Below are positions 12,505-23,976 of a stretch of 64,000 nt of DNA, piece after piece (positions within the stretch are counted from its first letter, which is position 1; each line of letters opens with the position of its first letter). The notes below the pieces were generated by a model that was not told the origin of the DNA, made no database searches, and was given only the letters and a program-made list of their open reading frames with translations. The position numbers and the translations under genes were made by a program. The DNA lies in the NCBI GenBank assembly GCA_964036665.1, contig OZ038531.1, positions 3,968,001 to 4,032,000 on the forward strand, written 5' to 3'. Source of the DNA: Gordius sp. MW1 (lineage: Eukaryota > Nematomorpha > Gordioida > Gordea > Gordiidae).

Positions 12505-14050
12505 TTTATGTAAATTTGACAACATAATTTGATACATATGTTATTATCCAAAACTAAAAAATTTAATTTTCTATGCTTTCAATTTATTTATTTTGTTTTA
12601 ATTTGCACTTTCTATAGAAAATGTTATATTTAATAATAAATAGTTCAAATCTTTATATTGTTAATAACACGTCCCAAATCAGTATCAAGCTTGTGTATTA
12701 ACGCTTTTCAATATAAAAAAGTTTGCCATTTTGATTTTTTTAAAATTTTTATACATATTTAATAATTTAAATAATAAGGGGAAATTTTTATTTTGTATAA
12801 ATTTTTTTTTAAAGTTGAGACAAGTCGAAAATTCTTGTTGAGACAAGACGAGACCGATTGTTCTAGATGGAGACAAGAAGATGGAGATTATCATAATCGC
12901 CCCCGAGTCGAGACGAGATTTTGCTTTTAAGACCTAGATAAGATCGATACACTATAGATAGATATCTAGGAGTTGGAATGAATTTGATTTAGCACCTTTG
13001 CCAGCGGGCTTGTATCCCTCAAGCGCGACTTTCAGGGTGAAGGGGGACATCGAGGGGTGGGGCAGAGGCTTGGACATCCAGGCACATGTAGGGGCTTTAG
13101 ACACTTAAATTTGTGCCGCTTGAAGATGTTGCGAAGTGGCTGATATTTTACCGGTGTAACGTATGAGATTATGTTGCGTAGGATATCGCGTGAACGTCAA
13201 TCACGCCTCCTCATTCGTTGAAAACGTTTGAGTAACATGATTGGTTCAAATTTCGGAAAAACCATCCCGACTGAAGGGGGGTGAATCCTTCCAAGACACT
13301 AGCTGGCAAAGGTGGTGTTTATTCTCTATAGGGTAACGCGAGGGGGGAAGGGTAGATCAGTGTTGGAAGGCGGGGTAAATATTTGACGGCAGGTCTCCTT
13401 AATTATGTTTTTGAGAATGGCAAACCGCATGGAGAGCCCAAATTAATGTCTTTGTTCAAAACAGGTAAGCATAAGGCCCGAGCTCCTGCCAATTGACTGT
13501 TTGTTTTAGAGTTTTCTAACGAGCGGCAGGGACTGCACTCTTTTTGACGTTTCGGCCCTTATTTGAGCCTCTGCCTCATCGGTCGGAAATAACTTCTTTT
13601 TAGGCGTGCTTTAGCTATTTCACGTATTTTAGCCCCATATCGTCAAGTCTAATCGTGTCTCCCTGCTGTAGACAAGTTTTATTATATTGCCAGACACAGG
13701 GTTTCAAGCTGATCATCAAAACATATGAGTAGGTCTACGTCGGAGGTAGAAAAACAGAGTTTGGGCATCTTAATAGCAAAATTCATCTTGTGCCGTCTTT
13801 TTCGTCGGGGACTTTAAGTAGGGTCTCCAGTCTCTCTCGATGCTTGGTAATATCTGTCAAGACCGACTCTTAGGTACAAGGGGGATTCAAGGCCGCTATA
13901 ATCTGAACAGTGGGGGCCAGTAGCTGATCCGCTGTTATTAGACGAGCCTGACACCGATATAGAGTGTCGCATCATTTGCTGTATCGTTTCCCTATATTTG
14001 CGATTCACTCCTGTTCCGGCTGCGATTCCATAAGCCAAGCTGTCACCCCT
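12505..14050 (-). pseudogene. Decayed coding sequence, unidentified
   Basis: On the minus strand from about 14045 to 12990, protein-like stretches alternate between frames with several stops, for example LITADQLLAPTVQIIAALN and CFSTSDVDLLICFDDQLE. The last part (about 13140-12960) matches the cleaner copy B frame 28956-28678. Codon-like G+C content and conserved wording between copies suggest an old gene or transposon ORF, perhaps a capsid-like or retroelement product; I do not recognise it. 12505-12960 is A+T-rich with a GTCGAGACGAGATT-type repeat (12820-12950) also seen at 28550-28670 and, inverted, at 36240-36330. Confidence 0.4.
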
Positions 14051-14604
14051 TCAATGGTTACCCCTGTTCTTGTTGGGCTGTGTCACCCTTCTCTAGAACC
14101 TCTGGTGTAAACAAGCCTGTGACCTCCCAGGCCTGGCATCACTTTAAGCTCGAGTCTCCGGCATCTAGAAATAAAATAGAAAAATTGAGGGGACAAGAGA
14201 GCGCGCAAAGGGAAAAGGTGGTGATCATACATGAAGTTTTTAGAAATATAGAGGCTAATGAACTAAATAAGTGTTGCCTGGGAGCACGACAAGGGTTATA
14301 TAGTTACGTTTCACGTGATCGCTAGACTAATATCTATAATTTACAATATCAAAATAACTAACTTTAGCAATAATACAAAAAATGATATATTAACATGGAT
14401 ATTAAATATGAAAAAACCAATTGTTGCTTAAATTTGTTGACCTTGCTACTCTAAATTATTTCCAATTATTAATCGATTTTGAATTAATTTGATATGAGCT
14501 TTAATGATGAGTCAGCAGTTGTTGCGTTGACGCTATTGTAAGTGAGAGGGAAGGGGAGAGATGAGTAACTCAACTTAGACTGAGAAGTAGGGGTGGGAAA
14601 AGGT
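14051..14604. other. Unassigned spacer
   Basis: This lies between the end of copy A and a tandem repeat. An 81-codon frame at 14080-14325 (plus) has no recognisable motif. I see nothing else here. Confidence 0.4.
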
Positions 14605-14938
14605 TGAAATTCTTGTTTTATGTATTATATCTAATTCAAATGTTTAATTTATTATCTCTAATTCAAATATGGGATAATTTTAATCTTATACATTACCTTT
14701 CTGAAATTCTTGTTTTATGTATTATCTCTAATTCAAATGTTTAATTTATTATATCTAATTCAAATATGGGCTAATTTTAATGTTTTACATTACCTTTCTG
14801 AAATTCTTGTTTTATGTATAATCTCTAATTCAAATGTTTAATTCAATATCTCTAATTCAAATATGGCATAATTTTAATGTTTTACATCCTTTCTGTTCTT
14901 ATTTTAGGTATTATCTCTATTTCAAATATGGGATAATT
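14605..14938. repeat. Tandem repeat, about 97-bp unit
   Basis: Roughly 3.4 copies of a 97-bp unit start at GAAATTCTTGTTTTATG and contain paired TCTAATTCAAATATGGG blocks. The last copy is degenerate and runs into the LINE fragment. Confidence 0.85.
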
Positions 14939-16020
14939 GACGTTCAATACGTTTCGATTTACGTCATTCGTGTCCCTAGTATATGCCCATACCACCTTAG
15001 CCGATTTTCCTTCCACTATAGGCTGAATACCCATTTTTGTCATAAGCAGGTCATTCATCATATGGTCGAGCTTAGTATACCCCAAGCTCCACCGTATCAT
15101 TCTCATCTCTGTGGCTTGTAATAGCTTTTTTTCGTTGTGTTTAATTCCATGTTTCACTTCCATAGAGTAACGCGGGATTCGTGATGACGCGCGAAGCGAA
15201 AAGGGAAGTGAATTTTTGGGCTAATTTATCAAACTCTTCATTTTTTTATTTATATCTTTATATTCAATCGTGAAATTTATCATATATCACGAAATTAACA
15301 ATTGTAAATAGGAGCCGGTCATTGTGAAACCGCAGACGATTATTTTCGCCCGCGGTAAAGGGAACAAAAATAAGATACAAATCATTTTGTAATTTTCGCG
15401 CGATATTTAAAAAATTGAATTTTGTATGAATGTATTTTTTATATAATTTTATATGTTTATAGATTAATTACGATTTTATCAATGATACCATTAATATATG
15501 ATATATTTTACGATGAATATAAAAATATTAATAAAAAAATGAAGAGTTTCACAAATTAACCCAAAAATTAACTTCGCTTTTTTTCGCTTCGCGCGTCATC
15601 ACGTACGCCCCCTAACACCGGTCTGACGATGGATTTGTAAGCTTTGCCTTCAACCATATTGATATTTTCTTGTCGCACATTACACCGGATATACTTCGCC
15701 ATTTAAGTCATCCTTTTCGGATCGGGTATTGACTTCCGTTGCGCAACCTCCGTCTTAATAAAGCATCGAGCCGAGGTATGTAAACCTGTTTTTTGGGTAC
15801 TTTGGATGGTCACTCAGCGATGGGCTGCCTGTACCGTTCATTTCCATATATACCGTTTTTCGATCGTTGACCTTTAAACCATATCCAGCTAAGCGCTTAA
15901 TATAAAGTTTTAAAATCTAAGAAGATTGATCAAGACATGGCACTTACCCGATTAAGATGGAAGAAACTTATTAAAACAAACCACACGACTGTGGGACCAA
16001 ATACTTGATTAAGAAGAGGA
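14938..16020. pseudogene. LINE fragment with internal inversion, split by a MITE
   Basis: The same LINE family as at 335-1127 is readable on the minus strand at 15904-15613 and 15171-14938 (GYGLKVNDRKT, then EMRMIRWSLGYTK, to NRNVLNVN). Its C-terminal end is on the plus strand at 15905-16020 (DQDMALTRLRWKKLIK). Flipping 14938-15904 restores one continuous LINE. This is either twin-primed 5' inversion during LINE insertion or a later inversion of copy B. The gap at 15172-15612 is a MITE. Confidence 0.7.
15172..15612. mobile_element. TIR MITE, 4-bp TSD, inside LINE
   Basis: The 441-bp element has about 75-bp imperfect terminal inverted repeats. The ends are GCGGGATTCGTGATGACGCG and, inverted, GGGGGCGTACGTGATGACGC, and both arms continue through AACTCTTCATTTTTTTAT. 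It is flanked by TAAC (15168-15171 and 15613-15616). The LINE copy at 755-790 shows the uninterrupted site, so the boundary is exact. No ORF is present; the superfamily is undetermined. Confidence 0.85.
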
Positions 16021-16300
16021 ATAGTTAGCGGGAAAAATATTTAAAGTCTTTCCCCGAAAAATGTATTTCAAACTATCTAGCAATTAGAAATCATTTTAAA
16101 TTAACCTGCTTAAATATTGATCTATTAGATGATTTTCATTAAAATTTAAGTGTGTCTATCCAGCTGTTTCAAATGAACGTAATTGGCAATAAATAGACAT
16201 TTTTTGTAAACTCTGGTGTTAGGTGATTTAGATTATTATTCATTTGGCACTCTAATACTAATGAAACTATTGTATTTTGTTCGATTCAATTATATCAATT

Positions 16301-17090
16301 ACTAGCTGACCCGGCAAACGTTGTTTTGCCATTTACCCCGGTGTATTCGCAGAATATATATCATCTTATAGATAAATTTCAATAGATTAAGAATATATCA
16401 AATATAATTGGTAAGTGTTTATTATGCAAAAATTTTTAAACAAATAGTTAAAGAGAACCCAAGGCCCACCCAAGAGAGAAAACCTGGCCCCATGGCCCCC
16501 TTCCCCCAAGGGAAAAATCTTTGGCCCCCTGTCCCTTCAAGCAATTTTTTTTTAAATTTTTTTGTAATTAAGAAACAATATCATAATTATTTGTTTCAGA
16601 ATAAAATTCTTAATTATGAACTTAATAATGTCCTAAGTGAAAGTCTATCTAAATGTGTAAGAAAGATGAAAGAGTATATTATTTATATGTAGTTAAAAAT
16701 TACATTTAATTGTTTTTTAATTAATCTTTTTATACATTTGATTCCGGGGGCAGGGGGCGCGGCTACCCCCCCCCCCCCCCTATTTGAACTTACTCAAATT
16801 ATTACAGATGCGTATTAGCGAATTTACATAAAAATATAAATTATTTTGGTAAAATGAAATTTAAATTACGGTCACAGGGAAATTTTTGGATAGTCGAGAC
16901 CTTTTTTTTTTTTTGCTCTCAGAGTCAAGACCTTTTTTTTAATCTGCCCCCCCCCTCTTAATTCAAAACCTAGCTACGCCCTTGGATATATCAACATTTA
17001 TTGGCACTATTTTCATTTTTCTCCTTATTTAACGTGCAAAAAATGACAAAATTAGATTTTTTAATTTATTTAGCCACGCAGGAGGGGGGA
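16301..17090. repeat. Insertion specific to copy B, repeat-derived
   Basis: It starts with CTAGCTGACCCGGCAAACG, a motif I know as widespread in invertebrate repeat DNA. It includes poly-C tracts and a CTACGCCC end near 16974-16980 like those of the GC-rich MITEs. Copy A has unrelated A+T-rich DNA at the equivalent place. A 94-codon frame at 16408-16692 has no recognisable motif and I do not call it a gene. Confidence 0.4.
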
Positions 17091-17539
17091 CTTAATGCTA
17101 TTAATGTAAAAGGCGACTATCGGATTTTTTAATTTTATAAGTTAAATATATTAGTACCTCTCCGAAGTTTTCTAATTAGTCCGCTAAAAAATAAATTATA
17201 GCTTATATTGTTTAAATGACAACTTTTATAAAGCAAATAGTAGGAATGATACTTATAAAATTGTGGACTTTGCAAATTTTTGCCAAATAAAAACCATTTA
17301 TGCATAGTCATTTTAGGTTTTATTACATTAAAATTAAACGACCTAACTCCGACCCTCCATTTTTTGCACACGGGCTTGGGACCGTCTTAAGCGTTTGATA
17401 AAGAAGTAGAAAATTAAACAGCCATACAACCTAGAAAAGATTTGAACTAAAAACAAGGTAGACTAAATGATTCAAGTTTTTCCGTTGCATAAAGCAATTT
17501 ATGACTAATTATAAATTGGTTTTATAAGTTAGTTAGTGG

Positions 17540-17708
17540 CATGGGCGTAGCGGGGGGTGCGCCCCCCCCCCCCCCTAAATGACAAAATAAAAATTTCAAT
17601 ACATAGACCCTTAAAAATTAAAAAAAATATGTTTGCCCCCAAACCCCCTCCTAGAAGAACTTAAAACATTTTCGCCCCCTCCTAATCCAAAACCTGGCTA
17701 CGCCCATG
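17540..17708. mobile_element. GC-rich GGGCGTAGC MITE, copy B orthologue
   Basis: Ends are CATGGGCGTAGC and GCTACGCCCATG, with TSD GTTAGTGG at 17532-17539 and 17709-17716. It is the same insertion as 2018-2185, carried along by the segmental duplication. Confidence 0.85.
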
Positions 17709-17951
17709 GTTAGTGGATTAGCTTTTCTAAGGAATGGATGGATTATTTATAATCTATGTAACGGCTCTTTAATGGTCTGCTAATAAATATAATATTAAGG
17801 AGACCTTACAAAATTCTGATCTTTATTACACTTTATTAATCGTTGATTGTGCAAGATAAATATAATCACTATAAACAGGTGCAGCAGTTTTAAATTTCAA
17901 TGTGAAAACAATAATAACGTAAATGAAAAGTTTCGCAGCATGTGAGCTTAA

Positions 17952-18172
17952 GGGCCCGTCTTAATATACGATTCAACTTCATGGCGCCATATTTTTGTTT
18001 GTCTAAATATGCTATATACATGTCGTGGAATCAACGATTTTAGTTTAGTTACCATATAAATATGCATTAATAAGCGTAATTGAAGGATAAATATTTGTTT
18101 TATGAGCAAAAACACAAAAACAGAACAAAAATGAAGTGACGCTCGTATTAATCGCGTATTAAGACGCACCCC
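17952..18172. mobile_element. PIF/Harbinger-like MITE
   Basis: Inverted ends are GGGCCCGTCTTAATATAC and, at the right, TATTAAGACGCACCC. It is the complete counterpart of the truncated copy at 2453-2658, just downstream of the GPCR stop. Confidence 0.6.
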
Positions 18173-18245
18173 AAGACGAAAACTTTCATTGATATATACG
18201 AAATTCGATTGATATGATATCTCCAAACACATAAAAGCCTCACAA

Positions 18246-19852
18246 TCAGTGACCCTGATTTCGAGGTGAGGGGACATCTTGTATTTTAGATTTAGGTCTT
18301 CCGGTAACGTAGTTTAAGTGGTAATGAGCAAAACTAGGACCACCATGATTAGACGAACGACACAATTTAAATGTAATTTTTAGTTTAGGACAAATAGTCA
18401 TATAAACCAAAGAATCAAAGCATGACTTGCTATACTCTAAAAAGGTTGTCAAATTTACTAAGGTGTAGAACCAATTTCCTTGAAATGGATCATTTAGTTT
18501 TATTGTGAATACTAAGTTGAGGATGGACATAGGGATAATACCTATAATGTGTAGGCATGTTGATGCTACTAATAAAATTGTTAACCAATATTCTTCCTCA
18601 AGAACTACAGGTATACGCAGAATTCCTATATTTATTTTGCCTTTAAAATAATTCCATCTTCCGGTATAGTTTTCAGGACCAGGTGTTATGGTGTTAACAC
18701 TTGGCACGAGGGTGTGTTTCGTTTTACAGATTGGCGTTTTTATACTATGAATAACTTTCTTATTAATTTTAGTTGTTGAGTGTGAATTTTTTTTTTCTTC
18801 AGCGATTTTACCTAAACGATGGACTGATGCTATGACCCTGTATGTTAGGACGATTAATACAAAGGTCGGCACTTGTGATAGTAAAAACTCTCGCACAAAT
18901 GAGTATACTTTGAAGTTTATGGACCATGTATTAATTCCCACACGATGATAACTATATAAACATAGTATAAAGGTTAATTCAAATCACTAAAAAATAACTA
19001 ATTCTTAAATTCTTAGACATTTTCAATATGTCAATGATAAAGGAGTTAAATTCAACTAATTCTCTATATGTTTATATCGTGTATTCAATTTTTTATAGTG
19101 TGTATTTTTATAGTTTCTTAAGCTGAAATTTCGTCTTGGTATGGTTTAGACTATACATAGTTAATTGCTGCTCTTCTATATTATATTGGCCGAACCGATT
19201 TATAAAATAAGAAATTGCTTTATAGATGATATTTTTTAACATAAGAAATTTAATAGGAGTCTTTATCTTATTTAATGTTTTTGCTCGAAAACTAATAAAA
19301 GTATTATTACCTGTGAAATTTAATGCCTGAATTATTGACGTTATAATGTACAACTGGCTTAACTTCATACCACCGGCGCATGGGTATGGATAAAGCTATT
19401 ACCATGATCATAGCGATGTAGGGACTTAGTTTAAAAAATTTGGAATTGCGCCATTTGATATACAAATTGGTCCGTTGCAGGACCAGATAACGGTCTATGG
19501 CTAATAGCATTATGCTTAGAACCGAAAAGCGTGAAAATATATTTTTTAGAGCAAAGTACACGTGTGACGTAAAAAAGATCCAACTAAAACTAGTGAATAT
19601 AGAAGAAGTCGTTGAAGGGTTTAAGACATCAGGATTAGTATAATGAACCAATTTATCCAACATTGGATAAAATATGGTTAATAAATTTAAGGCAAGATCG
19701 GCTGCAGCTGAAAACTTTAAAAAGCGGTATGCCCTAACCCTAAAGCGTGAATGGGAGAGAATGTAAAGCAGGAGGGAGTTACTAATTATGCCTATGAAGC
19801 AGAATATTGGCAACAAAACGCAGGATAATACAAACTCTAAGGTTAATATCAT
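18246..19852 (-). CDS. Class A GPCR, paralogue B, two exons
   Basis: Exon 1 is 19852-19311 and exon 2 is 18951-18246, with a 359-bp intron. Exon sizes (542 and 706 nt) and phase equal those of the gene at 2725-4338, giving 415 residues. The seven helices, the IDRYLVLQ motif at the end of TM3 and the CFDSLVYMT variant in TM7 are kept, and no stop or frameshift is seen. Substitutions are scattered. A notable one is just after the splice junction, where paralogue A has S-C-D and this copy has S-Y-H, so an extracellular-loop Cys is lost. Both copies appear to be under coding constraint, but expression is unknown. Ligand and coupling are not predictable from the sequence. Confidence 0.83.
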
Positions 19853-21433
19853 GTTATATTGATTTGGATCTCTTTTGATGTTAAATCGTTGGATCGAGGC
19901 GAAACGAGCAAGATGTCCGGATATTAATTGTTTTTATAATGCTCGACGTCGGTAAAAAAATCGATTATCGAAAATAAGCTTGTACCTGGGGACTCCTTGC
20001 CTTTATAAGTGTTAAAATTAAATGATTTAATACATTAATTATTTAAAACATGAGGTCTACACTAAAAATTCATGATCGCCAATTAATTAATTTATGTAAA
20101 AACGGATTAAAGACATTATTATTTTATTCAATTCTCATATATCTGTGTAAAAGTCAAGCGTATTAGTAATATTGAAATACTATAATTACAAGTGGTAGCT
20201 AGGCAGTATAAAGATTTTAAATAACTATGATTATCTCTATATAGTTTTAATTTTAATATTGCATTTAAAACTAAAATTATAAATAACAATGCACTTTAAC
20301 GATAAATAAGAATCCCTTATAGCGACGTCTTTTTTAAAGATCAAAGACTTTTACTTGGGTAATAGCATCTACTAAATATCTAATTATATTCCACACATTT
20401 TAGCACTATAACCAGTTGGTGAATCATCAATAATAAATGAGGATACAAATAAACAAGATGTTTTCAAAGAAAGCGCGTCAATAATGGTGTAAGTATTGTT
20501 AAATAATTTATGTTGTTTCAAAAAATGCCTTAAATCATTTGTCAAAATTAAAAAAAACTTATTTGATTTTAATTAGATTTTACTAAGCGCAAGCCTGAAT
20601 GCTCACGTGCAATGTTTATAAGTTTTTTATATATATTGAATACACTCTAAATGTGGCGTTAATTGGAAAATGGCATATAAAAAAACCTTTCAACTTAATT
20701 AAGTGATGAATTCATTTTTTTTATTTCTCTTTACATAATTAATAGAAATAATCATTCATCTTACACCTTTTTATATTAGAATATTTTAAAATTTCAAGGA
20801 TTTTGTGATCTTGAGCCACTTCACATTTTAAAATAATTATTTCAATAAATGAGGGATACATAATTTTTATTTAAAGCTAGCAGCTTATTGAACGGACAAT
20901 AAAGGATGTTGTTTTTAAATTAATTCGTGGTATCATTTTAAAGGAGGGCAAATAACTGACTACATAACAGGATTTAATAATAAGGATGTAATTAGCTGGT
21001 TATTGAAATTAAGGAAAATTAGTAGTAACCTAGCACCCTGCTTTGATTGTCCTAACCTGAACTAAGCTAAATGCTAATGGAAACTGAACACTTAGCTTTA
21101 CTTAGAAACTAAAAACTAAGTTTAGTTAAAAAGAATTTTGCGGTTGATGGATTTTAATCACAATAACCAGTAAATATTTAACTTACTATTGTTCTCGTCT
21201 TAATTTATATTTATTTGTAAACGTTGATAAAAGTGCGAAGATAAATGAATTTCGCCCAAGTACTAAGAATTAATTTAGCTAACAACCTTTGGCCCCCAAG
21301 TCCCACAAATTATTAAAAAATAGGGAAACAAATCTCTTTACTATCCCATGATAATATCAAATTGTTTTTTATATGACAGAAAATCGGCATAACTACTTTA
21401 AATAATCTTCATTAGCCATAGCGGAATGTTTTC

Positions 21434-21630
21434 CTATTAAAGGTTGGGGGTCTTTATTTACTACAGACAGGTTTCGGAGCGATACAATAATAGAAAAGTG
21501 AGTAAAAACGTGTATATCCAACGTATATAATACATTCCGCATATAACCAATTAACGATAATTTGATTGACAACAAATCGGTAAATAACATATCCCCTGAG
21601 GCACTTCGCACTCCAATTACCTCTCTACAG
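21434..21630 (-). repeat. 3' LTR of the Ty3 element
   Basis: It starts CTATTAAAGG and ends CTCTACAG on the plus strand. It is nearly identical to 27861-28054, with a few substitutions and small indels that indicate moderate age. A polypurine tract (GAAAAGGGGGG on the minus strand, plus 21633-21643) abuts it on the inner side. Confidence 0.9.
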
Positions 21631-21743
21631 TTCCCCCCTTTTCACAGACAAAACCCTTAAGGAATGCTTGCGGTTTCCGACTACGCTGCGGGTATCTAGG
21701 TTCTTCTCTAGGCGTTCCTGACTGTTTTTGAATTTATTCCCTT

Positions 21744-22911
21744 CTAGGTTCTTCTCTGTGCGTTCCTGACTGGTTTTGCATTTGTTCCCTTATAGCACTT
21801 GTTCCCGCTTCCCTTTCTGATGATATCCTTTGCGGCCACCCGTTCTCTTGTCCCAGTGTGGTCCAATCCAGGATTTTCCGTTTCCTTACTTGATCCACGT
21901 GTCGGTGGTGTTTTCTTCCCTGTGCCCATACATCGTAGGATCGACTACCGTGCGGCTTTTATCGTGCCTTCTATCCATTCCTAAAAACATACGTACCCAA
22001 ACCAAGTCTCCTACGTTGAACATCCGCGGGTTCCCGGTCTCTACCCATTGTTGTGGTACGGTTTCCCTCAATACCTCCCATTCGGTTCGCATACGTCTTT
22101 TTAGCATCACCTCTGCTGGGCTTTTATTGGTTGTGGGGTGTTTTGTAGATCTGTAGTTTTCAAAAAATCTACTTAGCCCTACTTCCGACTCGTTTCTAAT
22201 AATGGCTTCTTTAATTAATTGTACATATCTTTCTACCAGACCGTTAGACGCAGGATGGTAAGGAGCTGTCCATCGCTGATTAATCCCTCTCATCTTGCAA
22301 AAATTCTGTAATTCCTGCCCTTTGAATTGCGGGCCGTTATCTGATATTAACCATGGCGGATTTCCAAATCTAGCAAACGTTTCGGCAAGTTTTTTTATAA
22401 TGGTGGTCGCTGTAGTGTCTTCTAATTTAAACACTTCTACCCATTTCGAGCTATTGTCCACCATCACCAGGTTTGACTTACCCTTGAGAGGACCCATGAT
22501 ATCGATATGTACTTGAACCCACGGTTTATGGCTAGGTTGACACTCTATCAACGGTGCCTTGTTCGCCGCCGCGGCAGTGTAATTGCGATTCCGGCACCCT
22601 TTCGCTACGCTCAATAAGTCATCGTCGAGAGTAGGCCACCATATATACTGCCCCGCCACTTCTTGCATCCGCTTGATACCCACGTGGCCCCTATGCAATC
22701 TTTGGAGTACCGCTCCTCGTAACTTAGCCGGAATTAATATTCGTCGTCTTTTGTAAAATATTATGCTTTTGGCTTCGTGTAACTTTGGCAGGTATTTTTT
22801 GTAGGAGCGTTTTAGCCCATACGCTACCATTGTGTTTTGTTTACTTCTAATCCACTCTTTTAATTGTCGCAGCCCCGGGTCGTCCAAGGTGTGTTGTCTT
22901 ACTACGTCCAA
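21744..22911 (-). pseudogene. Ty3 integrase
   Basis: It integrates cDNA into the host genome. The main frame 22911-21886 has the H2C2 zinc region (HRGHVGIKRMQ ... GCRNRNY, where the second Cys appears replaced by Arg) and a complete D,D-35-E core: HIDIMGP, ISDNGPQF and NGLVERY, with exactly 35 residues between the last Asp and the Glu. The C-terminal part shifts frame near 21890 and continues in pieces to about 21744. It is non-functional as read. Confidence 0.85.
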
Positions 22912-23972
22912 TTATATAAACGGATTCGTCGAGTCTTCTGGTTCTGGCATTTCCTCGCTAACCTGATACGCGTTTTCGGTCGGTTTTCTAGACAAGAAAT
23001 CTGCCGCGTTTTCGGATCCCTTATTGTACACAAACTTGGTCGTGTAGCCTGATACCATGAGCGCCCACCTAGTTAGACGTGGTGACCATTGTTTCTTGCC
23101 CCTTTTGCTCTGATCGAATATATATACTAGGGGTCTATGATCCGTCATGATTGTAACGCTTCGTCCTTGTATATATTCATTGAACTTTTTTAGTCCATAA
23201 ACCACCGCAAGGGCCTCTCGTTCGATCTCGAATACCGGCTTTCGCTATCGTTTAACGCTCTTGAAGCATAGGCCACCACTCTCCAATTCTCCCCTGGTGC
23301 TCGTTGCTGTAAGATGGCCCCTAACCCTGTACCAGAGGCGTCTACGACCAGGCCAGTCTCCCAATCTTCTTTAAAGTATGCCAGTACGGGGGCTTTAGTA
23401 AGCGCGGACTTGATCGCTTCGAATGCGTCTTGTTGTTCTCCACCCCAGTGGTACAGCACGTTTTTTTTCATGAGTTTCTGAATCGGGTGCATGATTTTGG
23501 CGTAGTCCTTAATAAACTTTGAAAGATATGCTGTTAACCCCAGGAACGATTTTATTTCATTTCTGTTTGTTAAATTTTTCCACTGCTTGACCAGTTCGGC
23601 TTTATTGTCGTTGATTTGAATTCTCTTGTTACTTATTACATATCCCAAAAATGTTACTCCCTTCGCCCACAAGATGCTCTTGTAAATGTTTGGCACGAAA
23701 CCCCATTTTTGTAACGTTTCTAGTACTTTGAGTAACCGCTCGTTGTGGATTTCTTCCGTTTCCCCCGCGATTAGTATATCATCAATGTATACCGCTACCC
23801 CCTCCATGCCTCCTAATATATGATCCATTGTTTTTTGGAAAATCGCCGCGGCGCATTTTAAGCCAAAAGGCATTCGGTTAAACTTAAATAGGCCCTTGTG
23901 CGGGAGATAGTCAATCGTTGGCTCGTCTCTGGACCTAATTCGAGTTGTAAGTACGCTTTCGTTAGGTCCAGC
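22912..23972 (-). pseudogene. Ty3 reverse transcriptase C-terminal half and RNase H
   Basis: From 23972 the text KLDLTKAYLQLEL continues the RT fingers; a frameshift near 23905 precedes HKGLFKFNRMPFGLK. The catalytic box YIDDIL is intact. The RNase H part has VVDASGTGLGAIL, then a one-base frameshift near 23215, then TDHRPL and NAADFLSR in the next frame. The N-terminal RT half lies beyond the piggyBac insertion at 26494-27046. Confidence 0.87.
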
Positions 23973-23976
23973 TTAG

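Larger units (their letters stand above)
1127..13830. repeat. Segmental duplication, copy A
   Basis: This is copy A of a direct duplication whose partner is 16139-29475. Matching anchors in the same order and orientation are 1127 with 16139, 2018 with 17540, 4338 with 19852, 7976 with 21411, 8020 with 28062, 12510 with 28260 and 13641 with 29270. Differences are mostly insertions: Helentron-like elements at 6202-7967 and 8196-12504 are absent from copy B, and a hAT fragment at about 5765-6146 has no clean counterpart. Non-coding stretches within it (1290-2017, 2194-2452, 4339-5764) are A+T-rich, and I see nothing else in them. Confidence 0.9.

Noticed and set aside
16408-16692. 94-codon frame as a gene
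   Set aside because: No motif; it lies in repeat-derived DNA specific to copy B and crosses poly-pyrimidine stretches.
21830-22156. Plus-strand frames over the integrase and RT region
   Set aside because: Shadows of the clearly recognisable minus-strand pol frames.
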